A DNA stretch of 64,000 bases from CBDIBC01 sp965276635. Lineage in GTDB: Bacteria; Actinomycetota; Acidimicrobiia; Acidimicrobiales; Palsa-688. Positions 47,148-56,145 of the stretch are shown in pieces. Location: contig CBDIBC010000005.1 in assembly GCA_965276635.1 (NCBI GenBank), positions 1,116,001 through 1,180,000 of the forward strand, written 5' to 3'. Numbering within the stretch: position 1 is the first letter of the stretch; each line of letters opens with the position of its first letter. The notes beneath the pieces were generated by a model. The model had not been told where the DNA came from and made no database searches. It saw only the letters and a program-made list of their open reading frames with translations. Both the position numbers and the translations under genes were made by a program.

Positions 47148-47938
47148 AACAGCTCGGGGTCGGTGCGGACGATGTCGTCCCACAGCGGCTGGAAGGAGAA
47201 CCAGCCGGCCAGGGGGAACGCGGTCTGGTCCCGGGTGTAGCGGGCGGCGTCGTCGGGGACCCGGGTGGGGGTGCCCGCCGCCTCGGCCAGCAGTTGGGCC
47301 TGACAGGAACGCTCCATGGTGATGAACCACCAGGCGGCGGCGTCGACCGTCTCGCCCACGGTGAACAGGCCGTGGTTCTGGTGGATGGCTGCCTTGTGCG
47401 GGCCCAGCCCCTCAGCGATGGCCGTCCCCACCGCGGCCTCGAATGCCACGGTCCCGCCGGCGCCGGAGACGACGGCGTGGTCCTCGAAGAAGATGCACGC
47501 GTCCTGGGTGATGGGGCCGAGGGGACGGCCGAGCGAGGACCACGCCTTGCCGTGGACCGAGTGGGCGTGAGCGGCCGCCATCACGTCGGGGCGGGCGGCG
47601 TGGAGCGCCGAGTGGATGACGAACGCGGCCCGGTTCACCGGCCGCTTGCCGTGCACCACCTCGCCCTCGTCGTTCACCAGGATCAGGTCGGACACCCTGA
47701 CGTGGCGGAAGTTCATGCCGAACGGGTTCACCCAGAAGTGGTCCGTCAGCTCCGGGTCTCGAGCGGTGATGTGCCCGGCCACGCCCTCGGAGAACCCGAG
47801 CTTCCCGAAGATGCGTAGGGCGCCGGCCAGGCGCTCCTGGCGGTGCCGGCGCTCGTCGGCGACATCGACGAAGACCGGGGGGGAGGGGAACTCCACGTCT
47901 GCGTGCTGGGTGACGAACGGGTGCTCGACGGTGGCCAT
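47141..47938 (-). CDS. Class II aldolase/adducin-family protein
   Basis: 265 residues. Metal-dependent fold with GFSEGVAGHITARDP, FWVNPFGMNFRHV, AAHAHSVHGKAWSSLG (two metal His) and IHQNHGLFTVGETVDAAAWWF (third His). Members are sugar-phosphate aldolases, epimerases or hydroxy-acid decarboxylases; the substrate is unknown. ATG 47938 is preceded at six bases by CAGACT, the same -10-like hexamer as the ligase gene at 36397. Confidence 0.85.
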   Translation of the reverse strand: MATVEHPFVTQHADVEFPSPPVFVDVADERRHRQERLAGALRIFGKLGFSEGVAGHITARDPELTDHFWVNPFGMNFRHVRVSDLILVNDEGEVVHGKRPVNRAAFVIHSALHAARPDVMAAAHAHSVHGKAWSSLGRPLGPITQDACIFFEDHAVVSGAGGTVAFEAAVGTAIAEGLGPHKAAIHQNHGLFTVGETVDAAAWWFITMERSCQAQLLAEAAGTPTRVPDDAARYTRDQTAFPLAGWFSFQPLWDDIVRTDPELFD

Positions 47939-48026
47939 GGCTCCAGTCTGGGTCCGTTCGCTCCCGTCAGCAAGGCCTCCGCTCTGGAGGTAGCGTCTCG
48001 CGCAGGCCGTGACGGGGGAGGTCGGA

Positions 48027-49595
48027 GTGGACCGAGGCATCGGCAGCTGGGTCGCCAAGAGGGCGCTCCTCGACGGTGACCGGGTCGCCCTGGTAGAGGG
48101 GCGGCGGGAGCTCACCTACGACGGGCTCGACCAGCGCAGCGATCGGCTGGCCCGAGCGCTGATGGAGCTGGGGACCCGGCCGGGGGACCGGGTGGCGATC
48201 CTCATGGCGAACTCCATGGCGTTCGTCGAGACCATGATGGCCTGCGCCAAGCTGGCCGCCATCGCCGTGCCGGTGAACTTCCGGCTGGGGCCGGCCGAGC
48301 TGGGCTACATCCTGGGCGACTCGGGGGCCGACGTGCTGGTCTCGCATGCCGCCTTCGCCAGCACGGCGCGAGGCGCCCTCGCTCGCCCGGAGGCTCGGGT
48401 CCGCCACCACGTCGTCGACGGCGGTCCCCTGCCGGTCCCCGCCGGCTACGAGCGGGCCGCGCACGAGGCCGACTACACCGACGTGGTGGCGTCCGGCGCG
48501 CTGCGGCCCGTGGCCATGCCCGTGGACCCGCGGGACATCCAGGCGATCATGTACACATCGGGCACGACCGGTAGGCCCAAGGGGGCGATGCTTACCCACG
48601 CCAACGCCATCGCCAATGCCAGGAACAACGTGGCCTACGGCCGGGGGCTGCGCACCGCCGACGTCACTGTGACCGCCGCCCCGATGTTCCACATCGGGGG
48701 CCTCGGGGTGCACACCCTGCCGCTGCTCTATGTGGGGGGTACGACGGTCATCGAGTCGGCGTTCGTCCCCGACCGCGTCCTGGCGGCCATGGAGGCCAGC
48801 CGGGCCACGGTGCAGTTCCTGGTCCCGGCCATGTGGGCGGCGCTGATGCGGGTCGCCGACTTCGACCGCTACGACCTATCGGCTCTGGAGCTCTGCCTCT
48901 CCGGTGGCGCACCCACCCCGGTGCCGGTCATCGATTTCTTCCAGGCCAGGGGTCTGCCGTTCCAGGAGGGGTTCGGGATGACCGAGACGGCGCCGTCGGT
49001 CTCGGTGCTCGACGCCGAGCACGTCAAGGCCCGGGCCGGCTCCATCGGCCGTCCCCTCCCGGCGGTGGAGGCCATGATCGTCGACGACAACGACCGCGAG
49101 GTGCCCGAAGGCACCGTCGGCGAGCTGGTCCTCCAGGGCGACAACATCTTCGCCGGCTACTGGATGCTGCCCGACGCCACCGACGAGGCGTTCCGTGGAG
49201 GGTGGTTCCACACCGGCGACCTCGGCCGGGCGGACGACGAGGGCTTCATCACTCTCGTCGACCGCAAGAAGGACATGATCATCTCCGGCGGCGAGAACGT
49301 GTACCCCGTCGAGGTGGAGCAGGTCCTGTACCGCCATCCGGCCGTGCGCGAGGCCGCCGCGTTCGGGGTGCCCGACGACCATTGGGGTGAGACGGTGGTG
49401 GCCGCCGTCGCCCTGGCTTCCGAGCCGGTCACCGCCGACGAGCTGGTGACCTTCTGCCGGGAGCGGATGGCCCACTTCAAGTGCCCGACCCGCGTCGAGG
49501 TGGTCGACGAGCTGCCCCGCAACGCCACCGGCAAGGTGCTCAAGACGGCCCTGCGCCAGACGTACGGCGGCGCCGAAGCTGCCGTTCATCGCTGA
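48027..49595 (+). CDS. Acyl-CoA synthetase (AMP-binding, FadD-type)
   Basis: 522 residues. Motifs: AIMYTSGTTGRPKGAMLTHAN, QEGFGMTETAPSVSVL, GWFHTGDLGRADDEGFITLVDRKKDMIISGGENVYPVEVE and LPRNATGKVLKTALRQTYG. The GTG at 48027 has GGGGGAGG five bases upstream; an in-frame GTG at 48009 would add six residues. TAGCGT near 47993 is a probable -10. Third acyl-CoA ligase of the region; substrate unknown. Confidence 0.88.
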   Translation: MDRGIGSWVAKRALLDGDRVALVEGRRELTYDGLDQRSDRLARALMELGTRPGDRVAILMANSMAFVETMMACAKLAAIAVPVNFRLGPAELGYILGDSGADVLVSHAAFASTARGALARPEARVRHHVVDGGPLPVPAGYERAAHEADYTDVVASGALRPVAMPVDPRDIQAIMYTSGTTGRPKGAMLTHANAIANARNNVAYGRGLRTADVTVTAAPMFHIGGLGVHTLPLLYVGGTTVIESAFVPDRVLAAMEASRATVQFLVPAMWAALMRVADFDRYDLSALELCLSGGAPTPVPVIDFFQARGLPFQEGFGMTETAPSVSVLDAEHVKARAGSIGRPLPAVEAMIVDDNDREVPEGTVGELVLQGDNIFAGYWMLPDATDEAFRGGWFHTGDLGRADDEGFITLVDRKKDMIISGGENVYPVEVEQVLYRHPAVREAAAFGVPDDHWGETVVAAVALASEPVTADELVTFCRERMAHFKCPTRVEVVDELPRNATGKVLKTALRQTYGGAEAAVHR

Positions 49596-49625
49596 CCGGC
49601 TTGGCCGGCTGTCACGACCCTGCGA

Positions 49626-50609
49626 TCAGGCGGAGGTGTCGATCACCACCCGGCCGCGCACCTGACCGGCCAGGATGTCGGCGGCCAGTTCCGGGACCCG
49701 GGTCAACGGCTCGGTGGTGGTGAGCGCATCGAGTGTGCCCAGCGGGAGGTCGGCGGCGATGCGGGCCCACGCGGCGCGGCGCACCGGCGTCGGGCACTGC
49801 ACGGAGTCGATGCCGAGCAGGGCGACGTTGCGCAGGATGAAGGGCAGCACGGTGGTGGGCAGGTCGTTGCCCCCGGCCAGTCCGCAGGCGGCTACCGCGC
49901 CGCGGTAGCGCGTCTGGCGCAGCACGGTTCCGAGGGTGGTGCTGCCGACGGTGTCGACGGCACCGGCCCACCGCTCTTTTTCGAGCGGGCGCTGGCCGTC
50001 GACCGCCAGCTCGGATCGCTCCACGATGGTGCTGGCGCCGAGGGATCGCAGGTACTCGGCCGTCTCGGGCCGGCCGGTGGAGGCCGCCACCCGGTAGCCG
50101 CCGGCGGCCAGCAGGGCCACGGCCACGCTGCCGACGCCACCGGCCGCGCCGGTGACCAGCACCTCGCTGTCGACGTCGGGTCCCAGGCCGGAGCGGACCA
50201 GGGCGTCGACGCACAGGGCGGCAGTGAGGCCGGCGGTGCCGACCGCCATGGTCTGGGCCAGGGAGAGCTGGTCGGGGCGGCGGACGAGCCATTCGGCGCG
50301 GACGCGTTGGCGGGTGGTGTAGCCGCCCGGGTGGGTCTCGGACAGGCCCCACCCGGTGACGACGACCTCGTCGCCCACCTTCCAGTCCGGGGACTCCGAG
50401 GCGGCCACCACGCCGGCCAGGTCGATGCCGCAGACCATGGGGAAGGTGCGGGCGATGCGGCCGTTCCCGGTCACCGCCAGGCCGTCCTTGTAGTTCAGCG
50501 ACGAGAAGCGGACGTCGACGGTGACGTCACCGTCGGGGAGGGCGGCGTCGTCCAGTTCCCGGATTCGGGCGGGGCCGTCGCCGTCGGCAACCACTGCGGG
50601 GAAGGTCAT
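49626..50609 (-). CDS. YhdH/YhfP-type quinone oxidoreductase (acrylyl-CoA reductase AcuI-like)
   Basis: Zinc-free medium-chain dehydrogenase of 327 residues that reduces an activated C=C with NADPH. Motifs: VRFSSLNYKDGLAVTGNGRIAR, FPMVCGIDLAGVV, GWGLSETHPGGYT, VTGAAGGVGSVAVALLA (Rossmann) and ATAAGLA-type VAACGLAGG. AcuI reduces acrylyl-CoA to propionyl-CoA, which would fit the acyl-CoA setting. It begins 16 bases after a PlsC-like gene. Confidence 0.85.
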   Translation of the reverse strand: MTFPAVVADGDGPARIRELDDAALPDGDVTVDVRFSSLNYKDGLAVTGNGRIARTFPMVCGIDLAGVVAASESPDWKVGDEVVVTGWGLSETHPGGYTTRQRVRAEWLVRRPDQLSLAQTMAVGTAGLTAALCVDALVRSGLGPDVDSEVLVTGAAGGVGSVAVALLAAGGYRVAASTGRPETAEYLRSLGASTIVERSELAVDGQRPLEKERWAGAVDTVGSTTLGTVLRQTRYRGAVAACGLAGGNDLPTTVLPFILRNVALLGIDSVQCPTPVRRAAWARIAADLPLGTLDALTTTEPLTRVPELAADILAGQVRGRVVIDTSA

Positions 50610-50624
50610 GGGACCGGTCTAGCA

Positions 50625-52037
50625 TCACCGTTGCGTGGTGGCCGCCGGGCTGCTGGCCGCCGGGCTGGTGCCCGACTCGCCGGGGTGGGTGGGCGGGGCG
50701 GGGTCGAGGAGGACCTGCGCGTCGGCCACGATCTGGGCCCGACGGGCCAGTAGCCGGCGGGAGGCCACGCCGTTGGTGCGCACGACCCGGATGCCCCGCC
50801 GCAATCCCTCGATTCGCTCGACCCGCTCGCCGTAGCGGACGGCGACCCACCCGCTGATCGGAGCGGCGCCCGCCGCGGCCAGGCCCCGGCGCCACCCCTT
50901 CCGGCGGCCGACGACCAGGCCGATGCTGGTGTAGAGCAGGCTGTAGAGCCCGAACGACCCGAGCAGCTTCACCGTCGACCGCATGCCCTGGTTCTCGGGG
51001 ATGCGGCCCAGGCGGCGCATCAACGCATACGGCACCGAGTGGATGATCATCCCGGCTCCGGCCACGGGCGCACCGACCGCGACCTTCGCTGCCCACCAGG
51101 CGAGCAGGCCGGCCCGGCGGGGGCGTCCGGCGTGGATGAGGCTGGCGTCGCCCAAGCCGAGGAGGGCCACATCGGCCAGGTAGCGATCCGTGGCCGCCGC
51201 GACCTGGGCGAGTCGATCACCCTGCTCGGGATCGTCGGCCAGGGCGGCCAGGCGCTGCGCGGCCTGGTTCCGCTGACCGAGGGCAGCGGCGTCGGGGCGG
51301 GAAGGAATGGCCAGCATCAGATCGGCGATGCGAGCCGTTTGGGCGGCCAGGATCGGGCTGGCGTAAGCCGGGGCCAAACCCGAGAGGTCACGGGCGATGA
51401 TGGCGGTGAGCTGCTGGGCGGCCCGGTGGGTGTCGGTCGACTCGCCAGCCTGGGGTTGTCTCACGTAGGGCCGCACCGGCCGGGGGGCGCCGACCCGGAC
51501 GAGGGCACGGGAGCGGAACCTGCTCTTGTCGTCGTAGACCAACCCGACGGGGACGATCACCACGTCCGTCCCCTCCTCGGCGGCGCCGAGCGCCAGGCGG
51601 GCGGTCCCGGTGCGCAGCTCCTGCAACGAGGCCTCGTCGTGGCTGATGCCCTCCGGGAAGATGGCGATGAGGCCCCCGCCGGCCAGCACGGCGCGGCTGG
51701 CGGCGAAGGCCGCGTCGTTCCCTGCGGCGCGCTGATCGCCACTCAGCTGTCCCTGCCCGTCAGCCGCCCGGTAGAGGCGGACCACGCCGGCCAGGGCCAG
51801 GAAGGGCCGCAGCGGCACGATCTTCCACAGCGTCGACTTGCCGAGGAAGCGGGGGTAGCGGCTCAGGGCGGCCATGAGGACCAGCCCGTCGACCAGGCCG
51901 TTCTGGTGGTTGGCTACCAGAACGGTGGGCCCAGGTGGTATCTGCTCGGGAGCACCGACCACCTCGACGTCGGAGAAGTAGATCCTGACCAGCAGCCGCG
52001 CCAACCAGGCGGTCACGGTGTCGGCCAGGGGACGCAT
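50625..52037 (-). CDS. PlsC-type glycerol-phosphate acyltransferase family protein
   Basis: 470 residues. The acyltransferase motif is NHQNGLVD (residues 43-50, His-x5-Asp as in GPAT-type members), followed by FPEGISHDE near residue 131 and VVIVPVGLVYDDKSRFRSRALVRVG. The C-terminal half has two or three hydrophobic segments (WWAAKVAVGAPVAGAGMIIHSV, LLGSFGLYSLLYTSIGLVVG) and is membrane-associated. Probably a phospholipid or triacylglycerol acyltransferase. ATG 52037 has TACGCT six bases upstream (leaderless). Confidence 0.82.
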   Translation of the reverse strand: MRPLADTVTAWLARLLVRIYFSDVEVVGAPEQIPPGPTVLVANHQNGLVDGLVLMAALSRYPRFLGKSTLWKIVPLRPFLALAGVVRLYRAADGQGQLSGDQRAAGNDAAFAASRAVLAGGGLIAIFPEGISHDEASLQELRTGTARLALGAAEEGTDVVIVPVGLVYDDKSRFRSRALVRVGAPRPVRPYVRQPQAGESTDTHRAAQQLTAIIARDLSGLAPAYASPILAAQTARIADLMLAIPSRPDAAALGQRNQAAQRLAALADDPEQGDRLAQVAAATDRYLADVALLGLGDASLIHAGRPRRAGLLAWWAAKVAVGAPVAGAGMIIHSVPYALMRRLGRIPENQGMRSTVKLLGSFGLYSLLYTSIGLVVGRRKGWRRGLAAAGAAPISGWVAVRYGERVERIEGLRRGIRVVRTNGVASRRLLARRAQIVADAQVLLDPAPPTHPGESGTSPAASSPAATTQR

Positions 52038-52043
52038 TCGCTC

Positions 52044-52049
52044 AGCGTA
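52044..52049 (-). promoter_or_regulatory. TACGCT -10 box, leaderless start of the acyltransferase gene
   Basis: TACGCT on the minus strand, six bases, then ATG 52037. It lies just inside the 3' gap after the S4-domain gene. Confidence 0.5.
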
Positions 52050-52060
52050 GGCAGACCAGG

Positions 52061-52438
52061 TCAGCTCCGCCGGAGACGGTCCAGCTGCCGGCGGTCGCGC
52101 TTGGTAGGCCGACCGGCCGCCCGATCTCGCAGGAACGAGGGCTCCTCGATCTGCACCGGGGGGCTGTGGTCGACCAGGCACTCGGCGGCGATTGGGGCGC
52201 CGACGCGCTTGTCGATGACCCGGCACACCTCGAGGATGCGGTCGTGACCGGCCACCCGGAGCTGGACGCGATCACCTACCTCCACCGTGGTGGCGGCCTT
52301 GGCCGGCGTCCCGTTGACCCGGACGTGCCCGGCGCGGCAGGCGTCGGTGGCGAGGGTCCGGGTCCGGCACTGGCGGACGGCCCACAGCCACTTGTCGACG
52401 CGAGTGGTGGCCAGTGCTCCGTCGGTCACCGTTGCCAC
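52061..52438 (-). CDS. S4-domain RNA-binding protein (Hsp15-like)
   Basis: 125 residues. The S4 alpha-L fold is visible in TRVDKWLWAVRQCRTRTLATDACRAGHVRVNG, followed by VEVGDRVQLRVAGHDRILEVCRVIDKRVG and a basic tail KRDRRQLDRLRRS. Hsp15 rescues stalled 50S subunits carrying nascent chains; a ribosome-associated role is likely. The start is GTG 52438 or GTG 52429; it follows the membrane-protein gene by 10 bases. Confidence 0.85.
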   Translation of the reverse strand: MATVTDGALATTRVDKWLWAVRQCRTRTLATDACRAGHVRVNGTPAKAATTVEVGDRVQLRVAGHDRILEVCRVIDKRVGAPIAAECLVDHSPPVQIEEPSFLRDRAAGRPTKRDRRQLDRLRRS

Positions 52439-52448
52439 CCCGCCGCTG

Positions 52449-53312
52449 TCACGAGGCCGGACCCTCGTGGCTGTCCGGGGGTCGAGGGTCCGGCCACGAG
52501 ACGGGGCCCGGCGACGGCGACCTCCCCGACCCGTCCGACGCGTCGCGGCCCGGGATGTCGACCGGCGCCGAGCGCGGCGGCGGCCAGGACCCCGTCGAGC
52601 CCGGTGCCGGCGGCCCCGATGTCGGCGGACCCGATGGCGGCGGACCCACCGGCGGCGGACCCACCGGTAGCGGACCGCCAGGGGCGCTTGCCCAAAGCGG
52701 GCCGGGCATCGGTCTCGCCGCGAAGGCCGGTCGTCGGCGCGAGCCGACGATGGTGAGGACCAGGCCGGCCACGGCCACGGCCAGGCCGGCCACCGCCCCC
52801 AACGATTCCAGCGCGTTGGTGGAGGCGACCAGCGCGTGGGCAACGACGACCTGATGGGTCGTCGTCGTCTGCACGTCGACCAGGTAGCGACCGGCGCTGG
52901 GGGTGGTGAACCCGGCCACGGGCACGAAGGTGGCCTGGGTGTGGACGGTACGGAGCTGGACGTGCGCCACCTGGGACTGGCCGGACACGGCCAGGGCGAG
53001 GCCGCCCACCGCTCGGACATGGACCTGGTCGGAGGGGATGTCCGCGGTCGAGGTCCCGAAGATGGAGGCGTGGGGGACCTGCTCGTACAGCTCCCACGTC
53101 CCCCGGCCCAGCTGCACCTGGAAGGCCGCCGGCGTGCGGTAGGTCCCCCCGCCGTCGGCGGTCGACAACGTCTCGATGACGTTCACGACCTGGGCGACGA
53201 TGACGGCGAAGACCACCGCCGCGGCCACCACGCCGACGACCATCATGACGATGCCCCAGGCGACCATGCGCCGGGACCGTACCGGGGGCTTCTGTGCTGT
53301 GGTGACGTGCAT
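52449..53312 (-). CDS. Two-helix membrane protein with Pro/Gly-rich tail
   Basis: 287 residues, no family recognised. Helix 1 is about residues 17-45 (MVAWGIVMMVVGVVAAAVVFAV); an extracellular or periplasmic beta-rich domain runs from 50 to 165; helix 2 is about 170-190 (LGAVAGLAVAVAGLVLTIVG). The C-terminal 95 residues are rich in Pro/Gly/Ser with a five-residue GPPPV-type repeat (bases about 52610-52680). ATG 53312 follows GGAGGAG, with TACGCT further upstream. Confidence 0.7.
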   Translation of the reverse strand: MHVTTAQKPPVRSRRMVAWGIVMMVVGVVAAAVVFAVIVAQVVNVIETLSTADGGGTYRTPAAFQVQLGRGTWELYEQVPHASIFGTSTADIPSDQVHVRAVGGLALAVSGQSQVAHVQLRTVHTQATFVPVAGFTTPSAGRYLVDVQTTTTHQVVVAHALVASTNALESLGAVAGLAVAVAGLVLTIVGSRRRPAFAARPMPGPLWASAPGGPLPVGPPPVGPPPSGPPTSGPPAPGSTGSWPPPRSAPVDIPGRDASDGSGRSPSPGPVSWPDPRPPDSHEGPAS

Positions 53313-53387
53313 GCCGCCTGCTCCTCCGCCGCAGAGCGTACCCAGATGGCACGGTCGGCGATGGCCGGGCTGGGCCGCGGCCGCGAC

Positions 53388-54668
53388 TCAGCGGGCCAGC
53401 TTGCCCGGGTTCAGCAGTCCGGCCGGGTCGACGCACCGGGCCGTGGCTGCCCGGCTCCCGTCATCGTCGGCGACCATCCAGGTGTGGGGGTCGACCACGT
53501 GGACGCCGAGCGCCCGCACCGCGGCCATCCCCTCGCGGAGCACCTCCTCACCGGCGAAGCGAGAGATGAGGAGACCACCGAAGCCGGCGCCGGCGCCGGC
53601 CCGCATGGCGTCGAGGTGGAGCCGGCCCTCGGGCAGGCACCGGCGAACCTCGTCGGCCCGGCTCACCAGGGCGGGGCCACCCACCTGCAGGTGGCATACG
53701 CCCTGGTCCTTCCGCTTGGCCCGGAGGGTCACATGGTTGTAGGAGAGCGCGGTCACGGCGGCCACCAGGTGTGGCCCGCTGGCATCCACCCGACCGCCGG
53801 CGGCCCGGATCCGGTCGTCCACCTCACCCACATGGGCAGCCTGGACCACCGCCCGCAGGCTGGCCCGACCGAGGGGTAGGTACGGTCGGGTGCCCAGATC
53901 GGCGACGAGCTCGGCATCGGTGACGCCGAGGAGACGCAGCACCGAGACGCCACCGAGAAGCTCCAGGCCGGCGGCGGCCCCCGACGCGACGTCGTCGAAG
54001 CTGGCGCACAAACCGCTCCACGAACGGGCCGGCTGCAAGCAGACCCGGGACGACACCAGGATGCCGGTCGTCCCGTAGGCGTGCAGGAACGGTCGCACCG
54101 CCTCGCCCGACACCTCGGTCACCGCCGGCTCGTCGCTGCAGTCGAGTATCTCTGCGGCACCGACGAAGCCGTCCCACACGAAGCCGTGCTCGATCGACCC
54201 GGAGCCTCCGGCGCCGCCGGCGAGGAACCCGCCGATGGTGCTGTGGGTGGTCGAGGGGAAGATGGCCAGCTCCTGATCCGACGCCCGGGCGACGCGTTCG
54301 ATCTCGCTGCAGGCCACGCCGGGCTCGACCCGCGCCCACCCGTCGGCGATCTGCGGTGCCCGGTCCAGGCCGCAGATGTCGATCACCAGGCCCCCGGCGA
54401 GGGGCACCGCCTGGCCGTAGTTCCCGGTGCCCCGACCTCGGAGGGTGACGGGAACCTGATGCCCATGGGCCAGGCTGACCGCCGTCGCCAGCTGCTCGAC
54501 GTCGTGGGGGAACGCCACCACGGCCGCCGGCTCCTTCGGCAACCTGGCCACCAGGACGGGCGACAGCCAACTGTGATCTCGGGACGCCACCTGGCAGCGG
54601 GAGCGGTCCTCGGTGATGTCGAGGCCAGCGCCGCGCAGGGACCCGGCGAGCGCGATGGCAGGAGACAT
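53388..54668 (-). CDS. FAD-binding oxidoreductase (GlcD/VAO type)
   Basis: 426 residues. PCMH-type FAD domain: FPHDVEQLATAVSLAHGHQVPVTLRGRGTGNYGQ, GWARVEPGV, and FPSTTHSTIGGFLAGGAGGSGSIEHGF. The C-terminus DPAGLLNPGKL is the usual flavoprotein end. Family members oxidise 2-hydroxy acids, alcohols or amino-sugars; the substrate is unknown. The gene is divergent from the amidohydrolase gene, 112 bases away. Confidence 0.85.
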   Translation of the reverse strand: MSPAIALAGSLRGAGLDITEDRSRCQVASRDHSWLSPVLVARLPKEPAAVVAFPHDVEQLATAVSLAHGHQVPVTLRGRGTGNYGQAVPLAGGLVIDICGLDRAPQIADGWARVEPGVACSEIERVARASDQELAIFPSTTHSTIGGFLAGGAGGSGSIEHGFVWDGFVGAAEILDCSDEPAVTEVSGEAVRPFLHAYGTTGILVSSRVCLQPARSWSGLCASFDDVASGAAAGLELLGGVSVLRLLGVTDAELVADLGTRPYLPLGRASLRAVVQAAHVGEVDDRIRAAGGRVDASGPHLVAAVTALSYNHVTLRAKRKDQGVCHLQVGGPALVSRADEVRRCLPEGRLHLDAMRAGAGAGFGGLLISRFAGEEVLREGMAAVRALGVHVVDPHTWMVADDDGSRAATARCVDPAGLLNPGKLAR

Positions 54669-54768
54669 GGCGGCCAGTGTTCCCGCCCCCCGGCGCAGCC
54701 GGGTTTCCGACCTGTGAACATCGCGGCAGACGGGTCCGATCCGCCGGCCAGGCGGGGCCGGACGACCC

Positions 54769-54774
54769 TAGGAT
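54769..54774 (+). promoter_or_regulatory. TAGGAT -10 box, leaderless start of the amidohydrolase gene
   Basis: TAGGAT, six bases, then ATG 54781. Confidence 0.6.
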
Positions 54775-54780
54775 GACTCG

Positions 54781-56145
54781 ATGCCAGGCACTGCGCTGAC
54801 CGTGACCAACGCGGTCCTGCTCACCATGGCTCCTGGCTCGCGGACGCCGATGTCGGGGTGGATGACCATCGACGAGGGCGGCCGGATCAGCGGTCTCGGT
54901 CCGGGCCCGCCGCCGGACCCGGCACGCGGCGACGTCCTCGACGCCGCAGGCGCGTTCGTCGCCCCCGGATTCGTCTCGGCCCACAGCCACCTGTTCACGA
55001 GCGGGTCGCGGGGGCTCGGCGCCGACCAGTCCCTCTACGGCTGGATCGAGGCCATGACCGCCTACACCCGGCGGGCCGATCCCGAGGACATGTACTGGAT
55101 GACGCTCCACGGGTCACTCGACTTCCTGAACAACGGCATCACCACGGCGTTCGACTTCACGTCCGGCCGCCTGGACTTCGCCGCCGAGTCGTCCGGGATC
55201 GGCACGTTCGGCGGTGGCCTCAAACCGGCGGAGATGGCCGAGGTCCAGGTGACGGCCAAGGTCGATGCCGGCCTCCGGTTCGTCAACAGCGTGATGCTCG
55301 ACGAGGCGGTCGGCACGGCGAGCGAGGTGCTCGATCGCCTCGAGGCGGTGCTGGCGTTCGCCGAGCGCTACCGGGACCGCCCCGAGATGCTGGGATCTGC
55401 GGTCTCCGGTGCGGTGCAGTGGGCGGAGGACAAAGGGACGGCGAGGCTGGAGGTCGAGGCCATGCGCCGCTTCGGCCTGTTGAACCAGCCGCACTTCCTG
55501 GAGACGCCCCACGAGCTGGATCGGCAACGAGCGCGTTTCGCCTGGTACCAGGAGGCTGGCGCCTTCGGGCCGGACCTGATCTTCGGGCACTTCGTGCATG
55601 CCACGCCGCCGATGATCGTCGAGGCCGCTGCGGCCGGCTGCGGGATGGTCTGGCAGCCGACGTCGAACGGACGGCTGGCATCGGGGGTGGCGGACATCCC
55701 CGCCTGCCGGGCCGCAGGCATGCGCGTCGGGGTAGGGCTGGATGACCAGTCCTGCACCGACATCTCCGATCCCTGGCAGAACATGCGCATGGGCATCTAC
55801 CTGCTGCGCGCCGTCACCCATGATCCGGCGGCCATGGCGGTGGCCGACATGCTCGAGCTGCACACCATGGGCTCGGCGCGTGTCCTGGGTGTCGAGGACC
55901 GGGTCGGAAGCCTGGAGGTCGGCAAGTTCGCCGACTTCGTGGTGGTCGATCCCCGCCGCCCCGATACCGGTCCGGTGTGGGACGCCTACGGGACGTACGT
56001 GCTGGCCTGCGGGCTACGAAACCTCCGCCGCGTGTACGTCGGGGGCCGCCTGGTCAGCGAGAGCGGGCAGATCGTGCACACCGACGCCGAGGCGGTGTCG
56101 GTCCAGTTGCACCGTCGCCTGCGGGCGCTCAGCGCGGCCCGCTGA
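54781..56145 (+). CDS. Amidohydrolase (AtzA/TrzN/SsnA-like deaminase or dechlorinase)
   Basis: TIM-barrel metallohydrolase of 454 residues. Metal ligands: HSHLF (HxH after FVSAHSH), GHFVHATPP and GVGLDDQSCTD with the catalytic Asp. VGSLEVGKFADFVVVDPRRPD is the conserved C-terminal amidohydrolase segment. The subfamily contains atrazine chlorohydrolase, triazine hydrolase, guanine and methylthioadenosine deaminases, so a nitrogen heterocycle is likely. Its last 17 bases overlap the end of the Rieske gene on the other strand. Confidence 0.87.
   Translation: MPGTALTVTNAVLLTMAPGSRTPMSGWMTIDEGGRISGLGPGPPPDPARGDVLDAAGAFVAPGFVSAHSHLFTSGSRGLGADQSLYGWIEAMTAYTRRADPEDMYWMTLHGSLDFLNNGITTAFDFTSGRLDFAAESSGIGTFGGGLKPAEMAEVQVTAKVDAGLRFVNSVMLDEAVGTASEVLDRLEAVLAFAERYRDRPEMLGSAVSGAVQWAEDKGTARLEVEAMRRFGLLNQPHFLETPHELDRQRARFAWYQEAGAFGPDLIFGHFVHATPPMIVEAAAAGCGMVWQPTSNGRLASGVADIPACRAAGMRVGVGLDDQSCTDISDPWQNMRMGIYLLRAVTHDPAAMAVADMLELHTMGSARVLGVEDRVGSLEVGKFADFVVVDPRRPDTGPVWDAYGTYVLACGLRNLRRVYVGGRLVSESGQIVHTDAEAVSVQLHRRLRALSAAR

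Noticed and set aside
47141..47938. Assigning the class II aldolase to fuculose- or ribulose-phosphate metabolism
   Set aside because: No sugar kinase, isomerase or transporter is nearby, and the motifs do not separate the subfamilies.
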